IMG/VR virus record: IMGVR_UViG_3300010233_001188
Location: 26,196-90,195 of that record
Reading direction: 5' to 3' (one strand)
From: a virus
DNA: 64,000 nucleotides
Program-made: the position numbers and the translations under genes
Notes under the pieces: generated by a model
Told to the model about the DNA's origin: nothing
Databases searched by the model: none
What the model saw: the letters and a program-made list of their open reading frames with translations, nothing else
Part shown: positions 1-8,629 of the stretch, one piece after another
How positions within the stretch are numbered: the stretch's first letter is position 1
Layout of the letters: each line of letters opens with the position of its first letter

Positions 1-178
1 CGGCAACATTCCCACTATTCGATACGGACTGTACTTTGACGATAGTTGATGTTCGAACTAAGCCAAGGAGTTGCTGAACAATGAACTCAATCTTATTATA
101 TTCAGAGGTTGATGCGGACAAGCCTGCAAAGCCCGCGTACCCGCCACCTAAATTCGGATTATTAGGACTATTGGTCAT
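1..178 (-). CDS. Baseplate spike protein, Gp138-like N-terminus (partial)
   Basis: The first 59 residues of a protein that runs off the left edge. After a Gly/Ala-rich start the sequence reads IEFIVQQLLGLVRTSTIVKV followed by QSVSNSGNVA. This resembles the N-terminal OB-like domain of Gp138-type baseplate spike proteins, where a Val-Lys-Val-x-x-Val-x-N-x-G strand is typical. Such proteins form the membrane-piercing tip under the hub. The ATG overlaps the stop of the hub gene (ATGA), so the two are translationally coupled. The family is assigned from this short stretch and gene order only. Confidence 0.6.
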   Translation of the reverse strand, partial: MTNSPNNPNLGGGYAGFAGLSASTSEYNKIEFIVQQLLGLVRTSTIVKVQSVSNSGNVA

Positions 179-1068
179 GTAGATGGAACCGCTACATAGC
201 CTGGAGGTGCGGCCTGAATCGTGCTGAACCACGCACCATGAGGCATGTTAGCTTCCAAATCGTGATCAACCCCATAAACCCCCCATGTCCCGGAAGCGCC
301 TTGTAAAGAACTCTGTACTTGAATCTGACTGCCCATGAACACATTGGGATTGAATAAAGTTCTGACTTGAATACCATTAGAATTAAACGTGGGGTATCCA
401 ATCATCCCGGTTGATGGGGAAATTATCGGGATTGTCCCGGTTCTGAAAAAACCCGGATACCATACAGCCAAGACACCATTATCGCCGCTGTTCCAATCAA
501 GGCCCGCATCATGCACAATCTGCCTAGCCTGGATTAAAGGCGATCCGGCATAATATACGCTGGGTAGTAAAACGCTAACCCCATTAAACTCAGTAGTCAG
601 ATTCATCTGAGATGCTAGACTAGAAAGCAGTGTAGTCACATTGACCTGTGAACCAACACTTGTGGGCTGAGCAGGAGTGACGGCTTGAATCATCAACCCA
701 AAAGCTTCAACCTGAAAACAAACATCCGGCTGCGATCCAGCATCAACCCAAGCGTTCTGAATCGTGCCCTGAAAAACTGTCGCTGGGGTAGTATTTGAAT
801 CACCGGCCTGAATAGTTATAGAATTTCGGCGCTGGATAGTAGCAAGTAATCCTAATGTCGAAAGCGCATTCATTTGACTCAGGCTCATGCCATAAATAGT
901 AGCCTGAGCCGTGGGCATCGCGTTGCCGCCTGCTTTTGATATTCTACAACTCATTCTAGGCGTGTTATTACCAGCACCGGAAATAGTGACCGTGTTATTG
1001 CCGCTATTGCCGAACGCACCTTCGCCTAAAACAAAAGTAGCGGTCAGAAGCCGCTGGACAAAAGCCAC
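175..1068 (-). CDS. Baseplate hub protein
   Basis: A 297-residue protein in the position and style of the hub (gpD/gp27-like) of simple contractile tails. The segment YGMSLSQMNALSTLG followed by NSITIQAGD is typical of the first hub domain in Mu/P2-like and Pam3-like phages. The middle and C-terminal parts (DAGLDWNSGDNGVL; GTWGVYGVDHDLEANMPHGA) also fit. The hub would sit between tube and spike. The GTG start overlaps the TAG of the plug gene (TAGTG) and the stop overlaps the spike start, which indicates one coupled baseplate operon. Confidence 0.75.
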   Translation of the reverse strand: MAFVQRLLTATFVLGEGAFGNSGNNTVTISGAGNNTPRMSCRISKAGGNAMPTAQATIYGMSLSQMNALSTLGLLATIQRRNSITIQAGDSNTTPATVFQGTIQNAWVDAGSQPDVCFQVEAFGLMIQAVTPAQPTSVGSQVNVTTLLSSLASQMNLTTEFNGVSVLLPSVYYAGSPLIQARQIVHDAGLDWNSGDNGVLAVWYPGFFRTGTIPIISPSTGMIGYPTFNSNGIQVRTLFNPNVFMGSQIQVQSSLQGASGTWGVYGVDHDLEANMPHGAWFSTIQAAPPGYVAVPST

Positions 1069-1382
1069 TAGCCAATTCCAGGGGGAAGATCAGATGCGGC
1101 CAAATACAAAAGCTGATACCGCGATCCTAGGCCTGTGTAATAAGGATCATTCGAGCCTTGCGTATCAACGTACATAAAATCGCCGCTAAACCCTAACCAC
1201 AAATCTCTGACAATACGATTCAGGTTCTCGCAAATTACGCCTGAGAGTATGGGGCCATTATTGACCTCAATATCCATATATAAACCGCTGTTCTTCTGGT
1301 AAATCGAAAGCTGGCAGACTTGATTACCTAAAGAGATGGTCAAATTCTGAGAAGCTGTCGCTTGTAATGGGACTAATTGCAC
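1068..1382 (-). CDS. Baseplate plug protein, Pam3 gp18-like
   Basis: A 104-residue protein with the hallmarks of the small baseplate plug family described in cyanophage Pam3. These are Q-x-L-x-x-x-L-G-x-Q-x-C near the N-terminus, SGLYMDIEVN in the middle, and a C-terminal YVDTQGSNDPYYTGLGSRYQ, ending in LLYLA. In known structures the plug closes the tube end within the hub. It lies between a Dit-like baseplate protein and the hub, as expected. Family recognition is strong; the role is from family knowledge. Confidence 0.8.
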   Translation of the reverse strand: MQLVPLQATASQNLTISLGNQVCQLSIYQKNSGLYMDIEVNNGPILSGVICENLNRIVRDLWLGFSGDFMYVDTQGSNDPYYTGLGSRYQLLYLAASDLPPGIG

Positions 1383-1384
1383 GA

Positions 1385-1915
1385 CTAATGCCCTAATAAA
1401 TTTGTAGCATTACCGACAATTACGAACGCATCATTATTCACTACAGTAGAGACGTTCCCAGCCTGCACAGTTCCGGCCTGCACCGGGTCTTGAGATTGGG
1501 GCTGCTGGGTACTGGTGAAAGCCGTTGTAATCGTTTCCCGAACTTCCTCTACCCGTACATCCGCTTGAATCAAAACTAGACCCTGATTAGCAGTACGCTC
1601 AAACGAGTAATTAGTGATGTTCACATTTTGGTAGATGCTATCAGGCATCACCAAATCGTAAAGCGTCAATGCATTTGCATTCGTATCAAGGATGTTCAGA
1701 AAAGCTTGGCGATCAATGACTGTACCGCCTTGTGCGAAACGAATTGTCGCCTTAAATGGCTCTTGAACCTTATTATAGCTCTCGAATGCGCCCTGTTCTA
1801 AAGGGTAATCCGAAATACTCCAATCCTGAGAGTAGCCGAGCTTGATAACAGACTCGGCTGTAATTGCCGCCTGTCCTGAATTAGAGAAATACAAGCCCCA
1901 TTGATTAGTAGTCAT
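1385..1915 (-). CDS. Baseplate protein, Dit-like N-domain
   Basis: A 176-residue tail protein. The pattern FESYNKVQEPFKATIRFAQG, then a TLYDLVMPDSIYQNVNITNY segment and an ADVRVEEVRET strand, matches the Dit-like N-terminal fold that links tube and baseplate in phages with the Pam3-type gene order. The C-terminal 50 residues are Gln/Thr/Val-rich and low in complexity. It starts one base before the tape measure stop and is followed closely by the plug. The exact baseplate position is inferred from order. Confidence 0.65.
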   Translation of the reverse strand: MTTNQWGLYFSNSGQAAITAESVIKLGYSQDWSISDYPLEQGAFESYNKVQEPFKATIRFAQGGTVIDRQAFLNILDTNANALTLYDLVMPDSIYQNVNITNYSFERTANQGLVLIQADVRVEEVRETITTAFTSTQQPQSQDPVQAGTVQAGNVSTVVNNDAFVIVGNATNLLGH

Positions 1916-3655
1916 TTATCCGGGACTGTACTGAGCCTGCATGGTCGTAAGACTACGACTAATAGCTGGTCTGATTGATTGAGCAATCCCATTCGCATCT
2001 GTTGCCTGTGTGGCAATCGAGATATTATCAATCTGAATAGAATTGCTATTAGATGCATATTGACTATTGGCGATAGAACTTAAAGCGTTTTGAAACTTCT
2101 GCACATAGCCTAAACCAGAAGTTCCGGTTACGTCCCTAGCATTAGCCCCTTGTGCGAGAGGACGCCCTGTAAACCATGCAGACGCGGCATCATTAGCATT
2201 CCCAAACTTACTAATGAGGCTACCAAACTGATGCTGGAATACCGCATCCTGAGCTTGGGGGGATGCTAAGAACTCTTCAGGCGTTAGAGATTTACCCAGG
2301 GCGGCTTTTGTCCAAGCAGGGATGTTTGCCCCCATAACTTGATATCGCCCGTATGCATGGTCCCCTGTGCCTGTGGTCGGGCCTATGGCACTATAATTAC
2401 CGCTGCCGCGACTTTCGACCGCCGCTATAGCATCAGCATATTGAGAAATACCAGCACCGGGAGCACCGCTTTGTGTTTGAAATGTCTCTGCTTGAGGAGC
2501 AAGTGCTCTCTTAGCATTTGCAAATTTCGGATCTTTCCCAACAAGCTTATAAACAGCAGCTTGCCCAGCATTCCCCGTCCATAAGTCGGTCCAAGCTTGT
2601 TTCAATTCTTTCAAATGACTGATGAGGTAATACACAACAAAAGCAACTGCCGCTAAGCCTGTAACAAGCCACCCAATAGGAGTAGCCTCCATAGCCGCAC
2701 CCACCGCCCAAAGTGCGGAACCTAAAGCAGGAAGTGTATCTGCAGTCAGAAGCCCTAGCCAGAGGAGCAACCGAGGAATCCACCCTATCAAAAGGGTAAA
2801 GCCTCTAATGACACCAACTACGGCGGCACCTAAAACAAAATCACCCATAGCGATGCTTAATGCTATAGCTGCGGCAGTTATAGCATAGAAAGCGGCTTCA
2901 AGTATCGCCGGATTTTGTTGAAACCATTCCGAAAGCTTCGTCAACTGAACTGTTACGAAATTCAATGCAGGGGTAAGCTGTGTCGCTATAATGCGACCTA
3001 ATTGTGTAGCAGCCTGATTAAACTCACGCCAAGCTTTCAGTCGAACTTGTGCAGCTTTAGCGTCTTGCTCGTTTGCAATACCAAGTTTTTTCTGCTCGTC
3101 AATAAGGTCTTTAACCGCATCCCTACCTTGCAGCAAAACATTGATAGTATCGTCATCAATGCCTGCACCTTTTAACAAGGCAACAGCGACTGGCTTATCC
3201 AAACCCTCAACCGCTTTACTTAGGTCAAGTAAGATATCCCCAAACGGGCGCATCTTTCCGCGTGTATCAGATATCTGGACACCTAGCGCACGAAAATAAG
3301 GAATCGTAGAAGATTGGCCTGTTATCGCAAATTGACCAAAGGATTCTGATAGGCCCTTGATCGTAGCCGCCATACCTTGAGCAGAACCACCCGCATCGGC
3401 GGCAGCGTTCTCCCACGCGCTCAATTCGCCCGCTGTGGACCCAATACGAAACGCTAAACGCCCAAGAGCAGCGTCCGTATCAGTCAAATCTTCAATAAAC
3501 TCTTTAAGCCCCTTACCCGCTGTAAAGAGAGTAAGAAGCCCAATAACCTGATTCTTTAGCTCATCTAAAGATGCCTTGACCTTTTTGTTCCCAGAATCAA
3601 TGCCTTTAGTATCAAAGCCTAAAGCAATAACAAATGAATCAATGATTCCGGCCAT
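1916..3655 (-). CDS. Tail tape measure protein with lytic transglycosylase domain
   Basis: A 579-residue protein. The N-terminal 220 residues are helical and rich in Lys/Glu/Ala. Residues about 250-350 hold several hydrophobic segments typical of tape measures. The C-terminal region from about residue 405 is an SLT-like peptidoglycan hydrolase: YADAIAAVESRGSGNYSA has the catalytic-type Glu in an ES context, followed by HAYGRYQVMGANIPAW. Tape measures set tail length, and the enzymatic end is thought to open the cell wall during DNA entry. It directly follows the frameshifting chaperone pair, the classic position. Confidence 0.88.
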   Translation of the reverse strand: MAGIIDSFVIALGFDTKGIDSGNKKVKASLDELKNQVIGLLTLFTAGKGLKEFIEDLTDTDAALGRLAFRIGSTAGELSAWENAAADAGGSAQGMAATIKGLSESFGQFAITGQSSTIPYFRALGVQISDTRGKMRPFGDILLDLSKAVEGLDKPVAVALLKGAGIDDDTINVLLQGRDAVKDLIDEQKKLGIANEQDAKAAQVRLKAWREFNQAATQLGRIIATQLTPALNFVTVQLTKLSEWFQQNPAILEAAFYAITAAAIALSIAMGDFVLGAAVVGVIRGFTLLIGWIPRLLLWLGLLTADTLPALGSALWAVGAAMEATPIGWLVTGLAAVAFVVYYLISHLKELKQAWTDLWTGNAGQAAVYKLVGKDPKFANAKRALAPQAETFQTQSGAPGAGISQYADAIAAVESRGSGNYSAIGPTTGTGDHAYGRYQVMGANIPAWTKAALGKSLTPEEFLASPQAQDAVFQHQFGSLISKFGNANDAASAWFTGRPLAQGANARDVTGTSGLGYVQKFQNALSSIANSQYASNSNSIQIDNISIATQATDANGIAQSIRPAISRSLTTMQAQYSPG

Positions 3656-3658
3656 GAT

Positions 3659-3886
3659 TTATTTTGCGTTTCGCTTCTGAACTTCTTTTTTGTTAGAAAA
3701 ATCCACTATGATAATTTCTAGGATGTCATAGGCATCCTCAAGCCCAAGCACAGTGTCTAGCTCCGTGAAGGATGCCTTCCCGGACGAGACGATTGTGAAG
3801 ATGAGGGCTGAGACGTTTTTGGTTTTTGCGGGGCTGTTCCCGGAGTCCTGGCCGACGATGAAGTCGAGATCGCGTCGGCTATGGAA
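3659..3886 (-). CDS. Tail assembly chaperone T extension (made by -1 frameshift)
   Basis: Open frame lying -1 to the upstream G gene, with no start codon of its own at the join. Read through the slippery site at 3886-3892 it adds 75 residues. The distal part (SGKASFTELDTVLGLEDAYD, then ILEIIIVDFSNKKEV) has the regular helical look of the T part of GT chaperones and ends with TAA just before the tape measure ATG. The predicted G-T fusion is about 205 residues. Known G/GT pairs bind the tape measure and recruit tube subunits. The frame change is inferred from coherence of the downstream frame. Confidence 0.75.
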   Translation of the reverse strand, partial: FHSRRDLDFIVGQDSGNSPAKTKNVSALIFTIVSSGKASFTELDTVLGLEDAYDILEIIIVDFSNKKEVQKRNAK

Positions 3887-4275
3887 AAACCCGTGTGTAG
3901 ATTGAAGACCTCCGAGCGAAGCTTCAGGAGTGTTGTAACCTCTTCAATATCGCCATCGAATAATGGGCGCTTCACGGAAGGATTGGAGGGATTTGGGATA
4001 TATTCAATACAGGACATCATTTCATTCAGCAAAGGCTCGGCATCAGCAAAATTCATGCTAAGCAGCGCCTTCAATCCGATAATCGCAATTCCGGCCATCC
4101 CTGCTTGAGCGGCTTCTTCTGGAATGTCTATGCCGGATTTACCTAAAGCAAAGAGAGCACGAGCAGCCCACTTCTCAGCCTCTAATGCTGATTTCTCGGT
4201 AATGAGGTACTGTTTCCCGCGATCACGATTAGCGGAATCGGTTTCTGGGATGACTACTATAGATGTTTTACGCAA
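3757..4275 (-). CDS. Tail assembly chaperone G
   Basis: A 172-residue product if no frameshift occurs. Residues 1-130 are well-formed protein (ITEKSALEAEKWAARALFAL; EEVTTLLKLRSEVFNLHTGF). After the slippery site the zero frame becomes Ser/Pro/Arg-rich (SQPSSSQSSRPGRHPSRS), which looks like the shadow of the T frame. It lies between tube and tape measure, where G/GT chaperones always are. The protein is not expected in virions; it acts during tail assembly. Confidence 0.75.
   Translation of the reverse strand: MRKTSIVVIPETDSANRDRGKQYLITEKSALEAEKWAARALFALGKSGIDIPEEAAQAGMAGIAIIGLKALLSMNFADAEPLLNEMMSCIEYIPNPSNPSVKRPLFDGDIEEVTTLLKLRSEVFNLHTGFSIADAISTSSSARTPGTAPQKPKTSQPSSSQSSRPGRHPSRS
3886..3892 (-). 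promoter_or_regulatory. Programmed -1 frameshift slippery site G GGT TTT
   Basis: The minus strand reads ACG GGT TTT TCC in the G frame, giving the heptamer GGGTTTT with the phase X XXY YYZ. Slipping back one base re-pairs GGG and TTT and enters the T frame, which then stays open to TAA at 3659. Upstream of the tape measure gene, a -1 shift in tail chaperones is a long-conserved feature of tailed phages. Confidence 0.7.
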
Positions 4276-4322
4276 AGGATAAAGCCTTTCACAGAGGCTA
4301 TGGTTGCATTAAGTCAAAAATC

Positions 4323-4763
4323 TTATGTGCTGGCAGGCTGAATCGTATTCCAAGTAATTTCAAACTTACGGGGCTGGAGCAGCTTCTTAGCATCAGGGAT
4401 GGGCATATACCCGGTCAAGAAACCGCGCGTCATGTTCCACTTAGTGCCGAGAGAAGGCAGCGATACGTAGCCAGTAGCAATAAACGGATTCAGACTAGAC
4501 TGCGATTGCGTCCACCACTGATCGAATACAGCATTGGATGCAGAATCCGCTTGAAGCGTGACCGATTGAACAATTGGTACATATACAAAACCGCCCGATA
4601 ACGTACCGTCTAAGCCCATCACAACTTCGGCTGATTTCAGTGTCTCCGTATTGAAGATATCATCTGCCGAAAAGCCTTGAAGCTGTTGTGGGGAATTAAA
4701 CAGATCCGTAATCGTCAATGTGTAGACGGCATTTGCGCTTGTTATCGCACCAATCGATGCCAT
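4323..4763 (-). CDS. Tail tube protein
   Basis: A 146-residue protein immediately after the sheath gene and before the chaperones, the normal place for the inner tail tube. The pattern GFSADDIFNTETLKSAEVVM, G-LDGTLSGGFVYVP, then SVTLQADSASNAVFDQWW resembles tube proteins of Pam3- and Bcep-like myophages. A GAGGAG Shine-Dalgarno sequence lies about 9 bases before the ATG. Assignment rests on order and these motifs. Confidence 0.72.
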   Translation of the reverse strand: MASIGAITSANAVYTLTITDLFNSPQQLQGFSADDIFNTETLKSAEVVMGLDGTLSGGFVYVPIVQSVTLQADSASNAVFDQWWTQSQSSLNPFIATGYVSLPSLGTKWNMTRGFLTGYMPIPDAKKLLQPRKFEITWNTIQPAST

Positions 4764-4790
4764 TATAAACTACTCCTCAGAACCTAAGAT

Positions 4791-6560
4791 TTATTGGACA
4801 ACGATGCTGGCAAGCGACAATTTTTGGACAGATTCCCCATCCACATACCAGAGCGTCATAGGCGGGCTTTGGCGTGCGACTCGCGTTGCCGAAGATGCGG
4901 GCTGAATTTGCAGATACCAGCCTTGAGTCTGAACCGTGTTGGCAATATTAGCCCCGGCTGCATTATTGATTTCCGCAATCTGTAAAGCAGAAAGTGCAAC
5001 ACCGGCTCTAATCACACCGGCATTCAAAGCCGCCGCTAATGGGCCAAGGCACGCCGATTCAATCAAGCTGTAACCAGCCGCATTATACGGGATGGAATTT
5101 ACATTGGTCAGAAGATTGACCAGCGCCACCTGAAGCTGATTATTGAGCCATATCTGGTTGAGGTACGTATCAACCCAATCGAACGGGCCTGAGATGGAGC
5201 CGGGGTACATAAACGTCCAGCTATTATTGCCGGTCGCGTATGCGCCCATATAGTTATAACCATTAGCCTGAAGATTAGATGCAACCGTGGCGCTCGTCAC
5301 ACCCGGCGCTAATCCGCTCTGAGTCTTGAACGCTAAAGTAGCGCGGCCATTAGTTTGTGTGAAATCAATCGAAGCGGCATACCCGCAGACAAACGCACCC
5401 CCATAGTACGGGCCACCAGTGCTGGGTTCATAGATAGGGCAAGTACCGGAATAATCATCCGTCTGGGTAACGATATAACCAAAACTGCCAGTAGCAGCCG
5501 TGCTTTCGGTTGGGAGGATGTCTGTATCAACCGCCACATACATATAACGATTGCTCTGAGTACTCGTCCAAGCCGCAAATGCAAGCTTGCCGGTAGGCGG
5601 CTCAGCACCGCTATCGGGATCGAACAACAGTTTGAACGTCGCCCAATTCTGGGTAAGCGTAGTAATCCCAGTCATAAAGGATGCGGTAGTATTCGCAGTC
5701 TGGGCAGAAGCACCTTGGCTCAAGACAGCGCCCGTAGCAGCCGTCAAATCAAGACTTGTTGCCAAATTGCCGGATGCATAAGCAACAGTAGATACATTTC
5801 CATAAATGCCGGAAGTGATGACAAATGCACTTGACGTGGAATCATACGTAACTGTGACATTGGCTGGCTGAACTTGCATCGATTCAGCGCCGGTAGCCGA
5901 GATATTAGCACTTAAGTTATAAGTGCCATTTCCACCAGTGCCATTACCGAGACCGGTAATCCAAGTCCCGGTAGTAACGTTGCCGCCAATGACCTGTTGC
6001 CCAACCGCAATATTACCAGAGGACCAGCCTGTGACCGTAAGAACCGTGCCAGTGATGTTGCCGGTAAAGGAAGAGATGTTGCCACCGTTACCCGCATTCA
6101 ATGCATTCTGAATCGTAGTCGCGGCAGCCGAAAAGCTAGACGCAGCGGAAAGGCTGATGCTGCCATTACCACGGCTATACCCATCTACTATAATAGTAAT
6201 ATTGCCAGCACCAAGCGCATTAAGCTGTGCAAGCGTTAGGGCGCTAAGATTGCCGCCACGCTCATAAGCAGAAACATTCCCGGTATTGTATTGTGCAAAC
6301 AGCATAGCGCCCGGCAAAGCTGTAGCACCAGTAAAACCGCCAAAGTAAATCTGAGCTTGGGCATATTCCGCAGACGCACCACCAAAATACTGCGCTACCG
6401 AAGTAGCCGTGGGAAACGACAAGACTTGATTATACGGGACGCGGGTATTGGTAGTGATAAACAAACCATTGAGTTCAAGATTGCTCCCGCCTGCGCTTAA
6501 AACGCCAGGAACAACCTGAACTATGGTCGATGCCGGGATCGTATTGACAATCGATGCCAT
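4791..6560 (-). CDS. Contractile tail sheath protein (DUF3383-type)
   Basis: A 589-residue sheath protein. N-terminal IVQVVPGVLSAGGSNLELNG and the C-terminal block GWYLQIQPASSATRVARQSP followed by MTLWYVDGESVQKLSLAS are characteristic of the DUF3383 sheath family. An extra beta-rich module occupies about residues 160-230 (SFTGNITGTVLTVTGWSSGN, IAVGQQVIGGNV, GNGTGGNGTYNLS). The same kind of module is found in the neck terminator and the cement protein, so it probably decorates the tail surface. It defines the phage as a myovirus. Confidence 0.88.
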   Translation of the reverse strand: MASIVNTIPASTIVQVVPGVLSAGGSNLELNGLFITTNTRVPYNQVLSFPTATSVAQYFGGASAEYAQAQIYFGGFTGATALPGAMLFAQYNTGNVSAYERGGNLSALTLAQLNALGAGNITIIVDGYSRGNGSISLSAASSFSAAATTIQNALNAGNGGNISSFTGNITGTVLTVTGWSSGNIAVGQQVIGGNVTTGTWITGLGNGTGGNGTYNLSANISATGAESMQVQPANVTVTYDSTSSAFVITSGIYGNVSTVAYASGNLATSLDLTAATGAVLSQGASAQTANTTASFMTGITTLTQNWATFKLLFDPDSGAEPPTGKLAFAAWTSTQSNRYMYVAVDTDILPTESTAATGSFGYIVTQTDDYSGTCPIYEPSTGGPYYGGAFVCGYAASIDFTQTNGRATLAFKTQSGLAPGVTSATVASNLQANGYNYMGAYATGNNSWTFMYPGSISGPFDWVDTYLNQIWLNNQLQVALVNLLTNVNSIPYNAAGYSLIESACLGPLAAALNAGVIRAGVALSALQIAEINNAAGANIANTVQTQGWYLQIQPASSATRVARQSPPMTLWYVDGESVQKLSLASIVVQ

Positions 6561-6593
6561 TCACAATAACTCCTGGAATTTAAACGGGGGAAT

Positions 6594-7337
6594 TTATTCT
6601 GGAAAAACCACTTCCACAGGCTTCAACGTGATGTTGAGGCTCTGGGCATAGGGCTGACTTGCCGCAATCGTGGGATTTATTTGGAGAGCGGCTTCGATGA
6701 TGTATCGCCACTCAATCTGCTGCTGGTCATTATCAAATGGAATCTGACGGGCCTCATCCGCGTAAAGCGGAACCACACTCGCGTTACCGTATGATGCAAA
6801 CGCTTGCACGGCATAATCATCACGAAACATCGTAGTGATAGTCTGTGCGTAATCACCCGCAATCATTGATGCGGAATGGCATTCCAATTGGAAGAAAATC
6901 TTAGTGGGCTGAAGATAGTATGTATTACCGCAGCCCATCGTCTGGTTAGCAACAATCTGTCCGGGGCTTACAGTATACGTACCAACGCTGCCGTTGCCTG
7001 TGCCTAATGCCGTAATGATTGTACTAGAAATAACATCAGGCCCGTAAACAGTATTTCCGACAGCTATATTGCCATCTCCAATACTGACCGAGTTCACATT
7101 AAGCGTTGCGCCGCTGATGTTGCCGGTAAAAGCAATATCGCCGGAGTAGTCTACGTTTGTCTCTATACGCTCGCGGCGAATAGGCCAACAGACCACAAAC
7201 TCAGTATTACTGGGCTCACTGACACGGTTATCCTGTCCCTGAAATACCTCCACATTAGATGGAAGGATTTGGACAAGGAAGTTTCGCAAATATGTTTGTG
7301 CGATAGCTTCGGTAACTGAAGGGAGCGTAACGCCCAA
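6594..7337 (-). CDS. Neck/tail terminator protein, Pam3 gp12-like, with inserted surface module
   Basis: A 247-residue protein. The N-terminal part (NRVSEPSNTEFVVCWPIRRE, then RIETNVDYSGD) and C-terminal part (FRDDYAVQAFASYGNASVVP, LYADEARQIPFDNDQQQIEW) match the neck terminator family that caps the tail and joins it to the connector. Between them sits a beta module (FTGNISGATLNV, GDGNIAVGNTVYGPDV, ALGTGNGSVGTYTVSPGQ), related to that in the sheath. It lies just before the sheath gene in transcription order, as expected. Confidence 0.78.
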   Translation of the reverse strand: MGVTLPSVTEAIAQTYLRNFLVQILPSNVEVFQGQDNRVSEPSNTEFVVCWPIRRERIETNVDYSGDIAFTGNISGATLNVNSVSIGDGNIAVGNTVYGPDVISSTIITALGTGNGSVGTYTVSPGQIVANQTMGCGNTYYLQPTKIFFQLECHSASMIAGDYAQTITTMFRDDYAVQAFASYGNASVVPLYADEARQIPFDNDQQQIEWRYIIEAALQINPTIAASQPYAQSLNITLKPVEVVFPE

Positions 7338-7346
7338 TGATCAATT

Positions 7347-7652
7347 CTACCCACGCTGAGAATAAAAGGAGGCGTTGAGCGTGGTATTTCCAGACTCAGG
7401 GTAGAAAGTTAACCCCGCAAGATTTCCCGTATACCAAAACATCGTAGCTGAAGTTAACGGCATACCTAATGTCAAATTAGCCGCAATACCATCATCCCGC
7501 CAACGAATCGTAGCGTTACCCTCTGTCTCAAGTAAAACCGCCGTCGCATTACCTGGGATGGTCACATTGCCCGTAGTCAGGGTAAAGGCTCCGCCCTGCA
7601 ATGCATACTGAGCGTAACCAAGCGGCGCAATTCGTACAGGAATTTCGATCAT
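7347..7652 (-). CDS. Minor virion protein, neck region
   Basis: A 101-residue beta-rich protein with NATAVLLETEGNATIRWRDD followed by GIAANLTLGMPL. A 'VRWRDDG-x-PT' strand like this recurs in small structural proteins of many phages, usually near the neck genes. No enzymatic motif is present. It sits between two neck genes with very short spacers, so it belongs to the same transcription unit. The precise role is unknown. Confidence 0.6.
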   Translation of the reverse strand: MIEIPVRIAPLGYAQYALQGGAFTLTTGNVTIPGNATAVLLETEGNATIRWRDDGIAANLTLGMPLTSATMFWYTGNLAGLTFYPESGNTTLNASFYSQRG

Positions 7653-7665
7653 TGATTAGATGCCT

Positions 7666-7998
7666 TTACGAATTGTTCTGGAGTACGCATATGATGCTAC
7701 ACCAATCAGGCCAGATTTCGCTGACCTGAGTCGTTAGCCACGTAGTTCCGAATGGAAAACATTTCCCGTTAGTAAATTGAATGATATCTCCGCCCTTATT
7801 GCTCGGACGCAAGATGCCTTCGAATCTACCATTCGCCCAGATCCGCCTAAGGACGCCTTGTAAATTAAGTCCATCAATCATCCGCAGATCCTTGCCGCTT
7901 AATGGCTGTATCTGCATAGTGACATTAATATCAGGGGCGTAAACGGGAGAACGTTGTCCGGTAGCAGAAGTGGTGTAGCCCGTACTAACCTTGATCAC
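7666..7998 (-). CDS. Head-tail joining (neck) protein
   Basis: A 110-residue protein of a recurrent phage family marked by QIQPLSGKDLRMIDGLNLQG, VLRRIWANG, then NKGGDIIQF and WPDWCSIICVLQ. In related genomes it stands between the gp10-like completion protein and the tail terminator, and it is taken as a neck component. Spacing to the next gene is 13 bases. Function is inferred from order. Confidence 0.6.
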   Translation of the reverse strand: MIKVSTGYTTSATGQRSPVYAPDINVTMQIQPLSGKDLRMIDGLNLQGVLRRIWANGRFEGILRPSNKGGDIIQFTNGKCFPFGTTWLTTQVSEIWPDWCSIICVLQNNS

Positions 7999-8075
7999 CC
8001 CCTGAAAGAAGGGGTTGACCGCTGAAATAGCGCCGGACGCGATTCCGTGAAGATTAATTTTAGTCTACTCAGCTA

Positions 8076-8507
8076 TTAGGATGCGGTCTTAGGATTGCTG
8101 AAATAGGCTGTTGCAGACTGCGCAACAAACTCTGTTGCGGTATTATTGCCCATCACAATACTTGCGTTACCACCGCCGCCATCAATTGTTCCACCAATGG
8201 GCGGGTAAACGGAAAGATTGCCCGTGCCGCCAATAACAAAAACAGGGATAGGCAGGCCAACGACGGCGGCGGGCAGAATAACACCTGTTGAACCATTACC
8301 CCCCGATACAAAATTAATCCCATAGCTCAAAGCAGCGGCAGTTGATTGATTGCCGCCAGTAGCAGTCACATTAGCAGTAGGAATAATCTGATTGCCGGTA
8401 AGATTAGCAACAATGCTCTGGCCGTTAATCCAAGCAACAGTTTGAGCGGGGCCAAGGACCAAATCCCCGAAGGAAGCAAGTACAGTAGTATTTCCAGAAA
8501 TAGACAC
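8076..8507 (-). CDS. Small virion decoration-type protein
   Basis: About 143 residues of Gly/Asn/Ala-rich beta structure. The block GVILPAAVVGLPIPVFVIGG, then TGNLSVYPPIGGTIDGGGGN resembles a module in phage surface proteins (LP-x-x-x-G-x-x-x-x-V-x-N then L-x-V-x-P-x-G-x-x-I-x-G). The GTG at 8507 was chosen because GAGGAG lies 9 bases upstream. The frame is also open to a GTG at 8543 that has no clear ribosome site. Confidence 0.55.
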   Translation of the reverse strand: MSISGNTTVLASFGDLVLGPAQTVAWINGQSIVANLTGNQIIPTANVTATGGNQSTAAALSYGINFVSGGNGSTGVILPAAVVGLPIPVFVIGGTGNLSVYPPIGGTIDGGGGNASIVMGNNTATEFVAQSATAYFSNPKTAS

Positions 8508-8594
8508 GGGGATAAACTCCTCTACAAAGGTAGGAACGAACACAAAGGCCGTACAGGCCGGTTAATGGGGTTTTGTGGGCAAACTAGCCTAAAG

Positions 8595-8623
8595 CGTATA
8601 AAAGCCGTGTACGGGCTTCCTGG
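8595..8623 (-). repeat. 29-bp dispersed repeat, copy A
   Basis: A 29-bp element in the gap between the completion-protein gene and the decoration-protein gene. On the minus strand it begins CCAGGAAGCCCGTACACGG and continues CTTTTATACG. A second copy (31110-31138, plus strand) differs at 3 positions. Similarity ends sharply outside the 29 bp. The two copies are oriented differently relative to neighbouring transcription, so a shared promoter function is unlikely. Confidence 0.7.
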
Positions 8624-8629
8624 GCGCTC

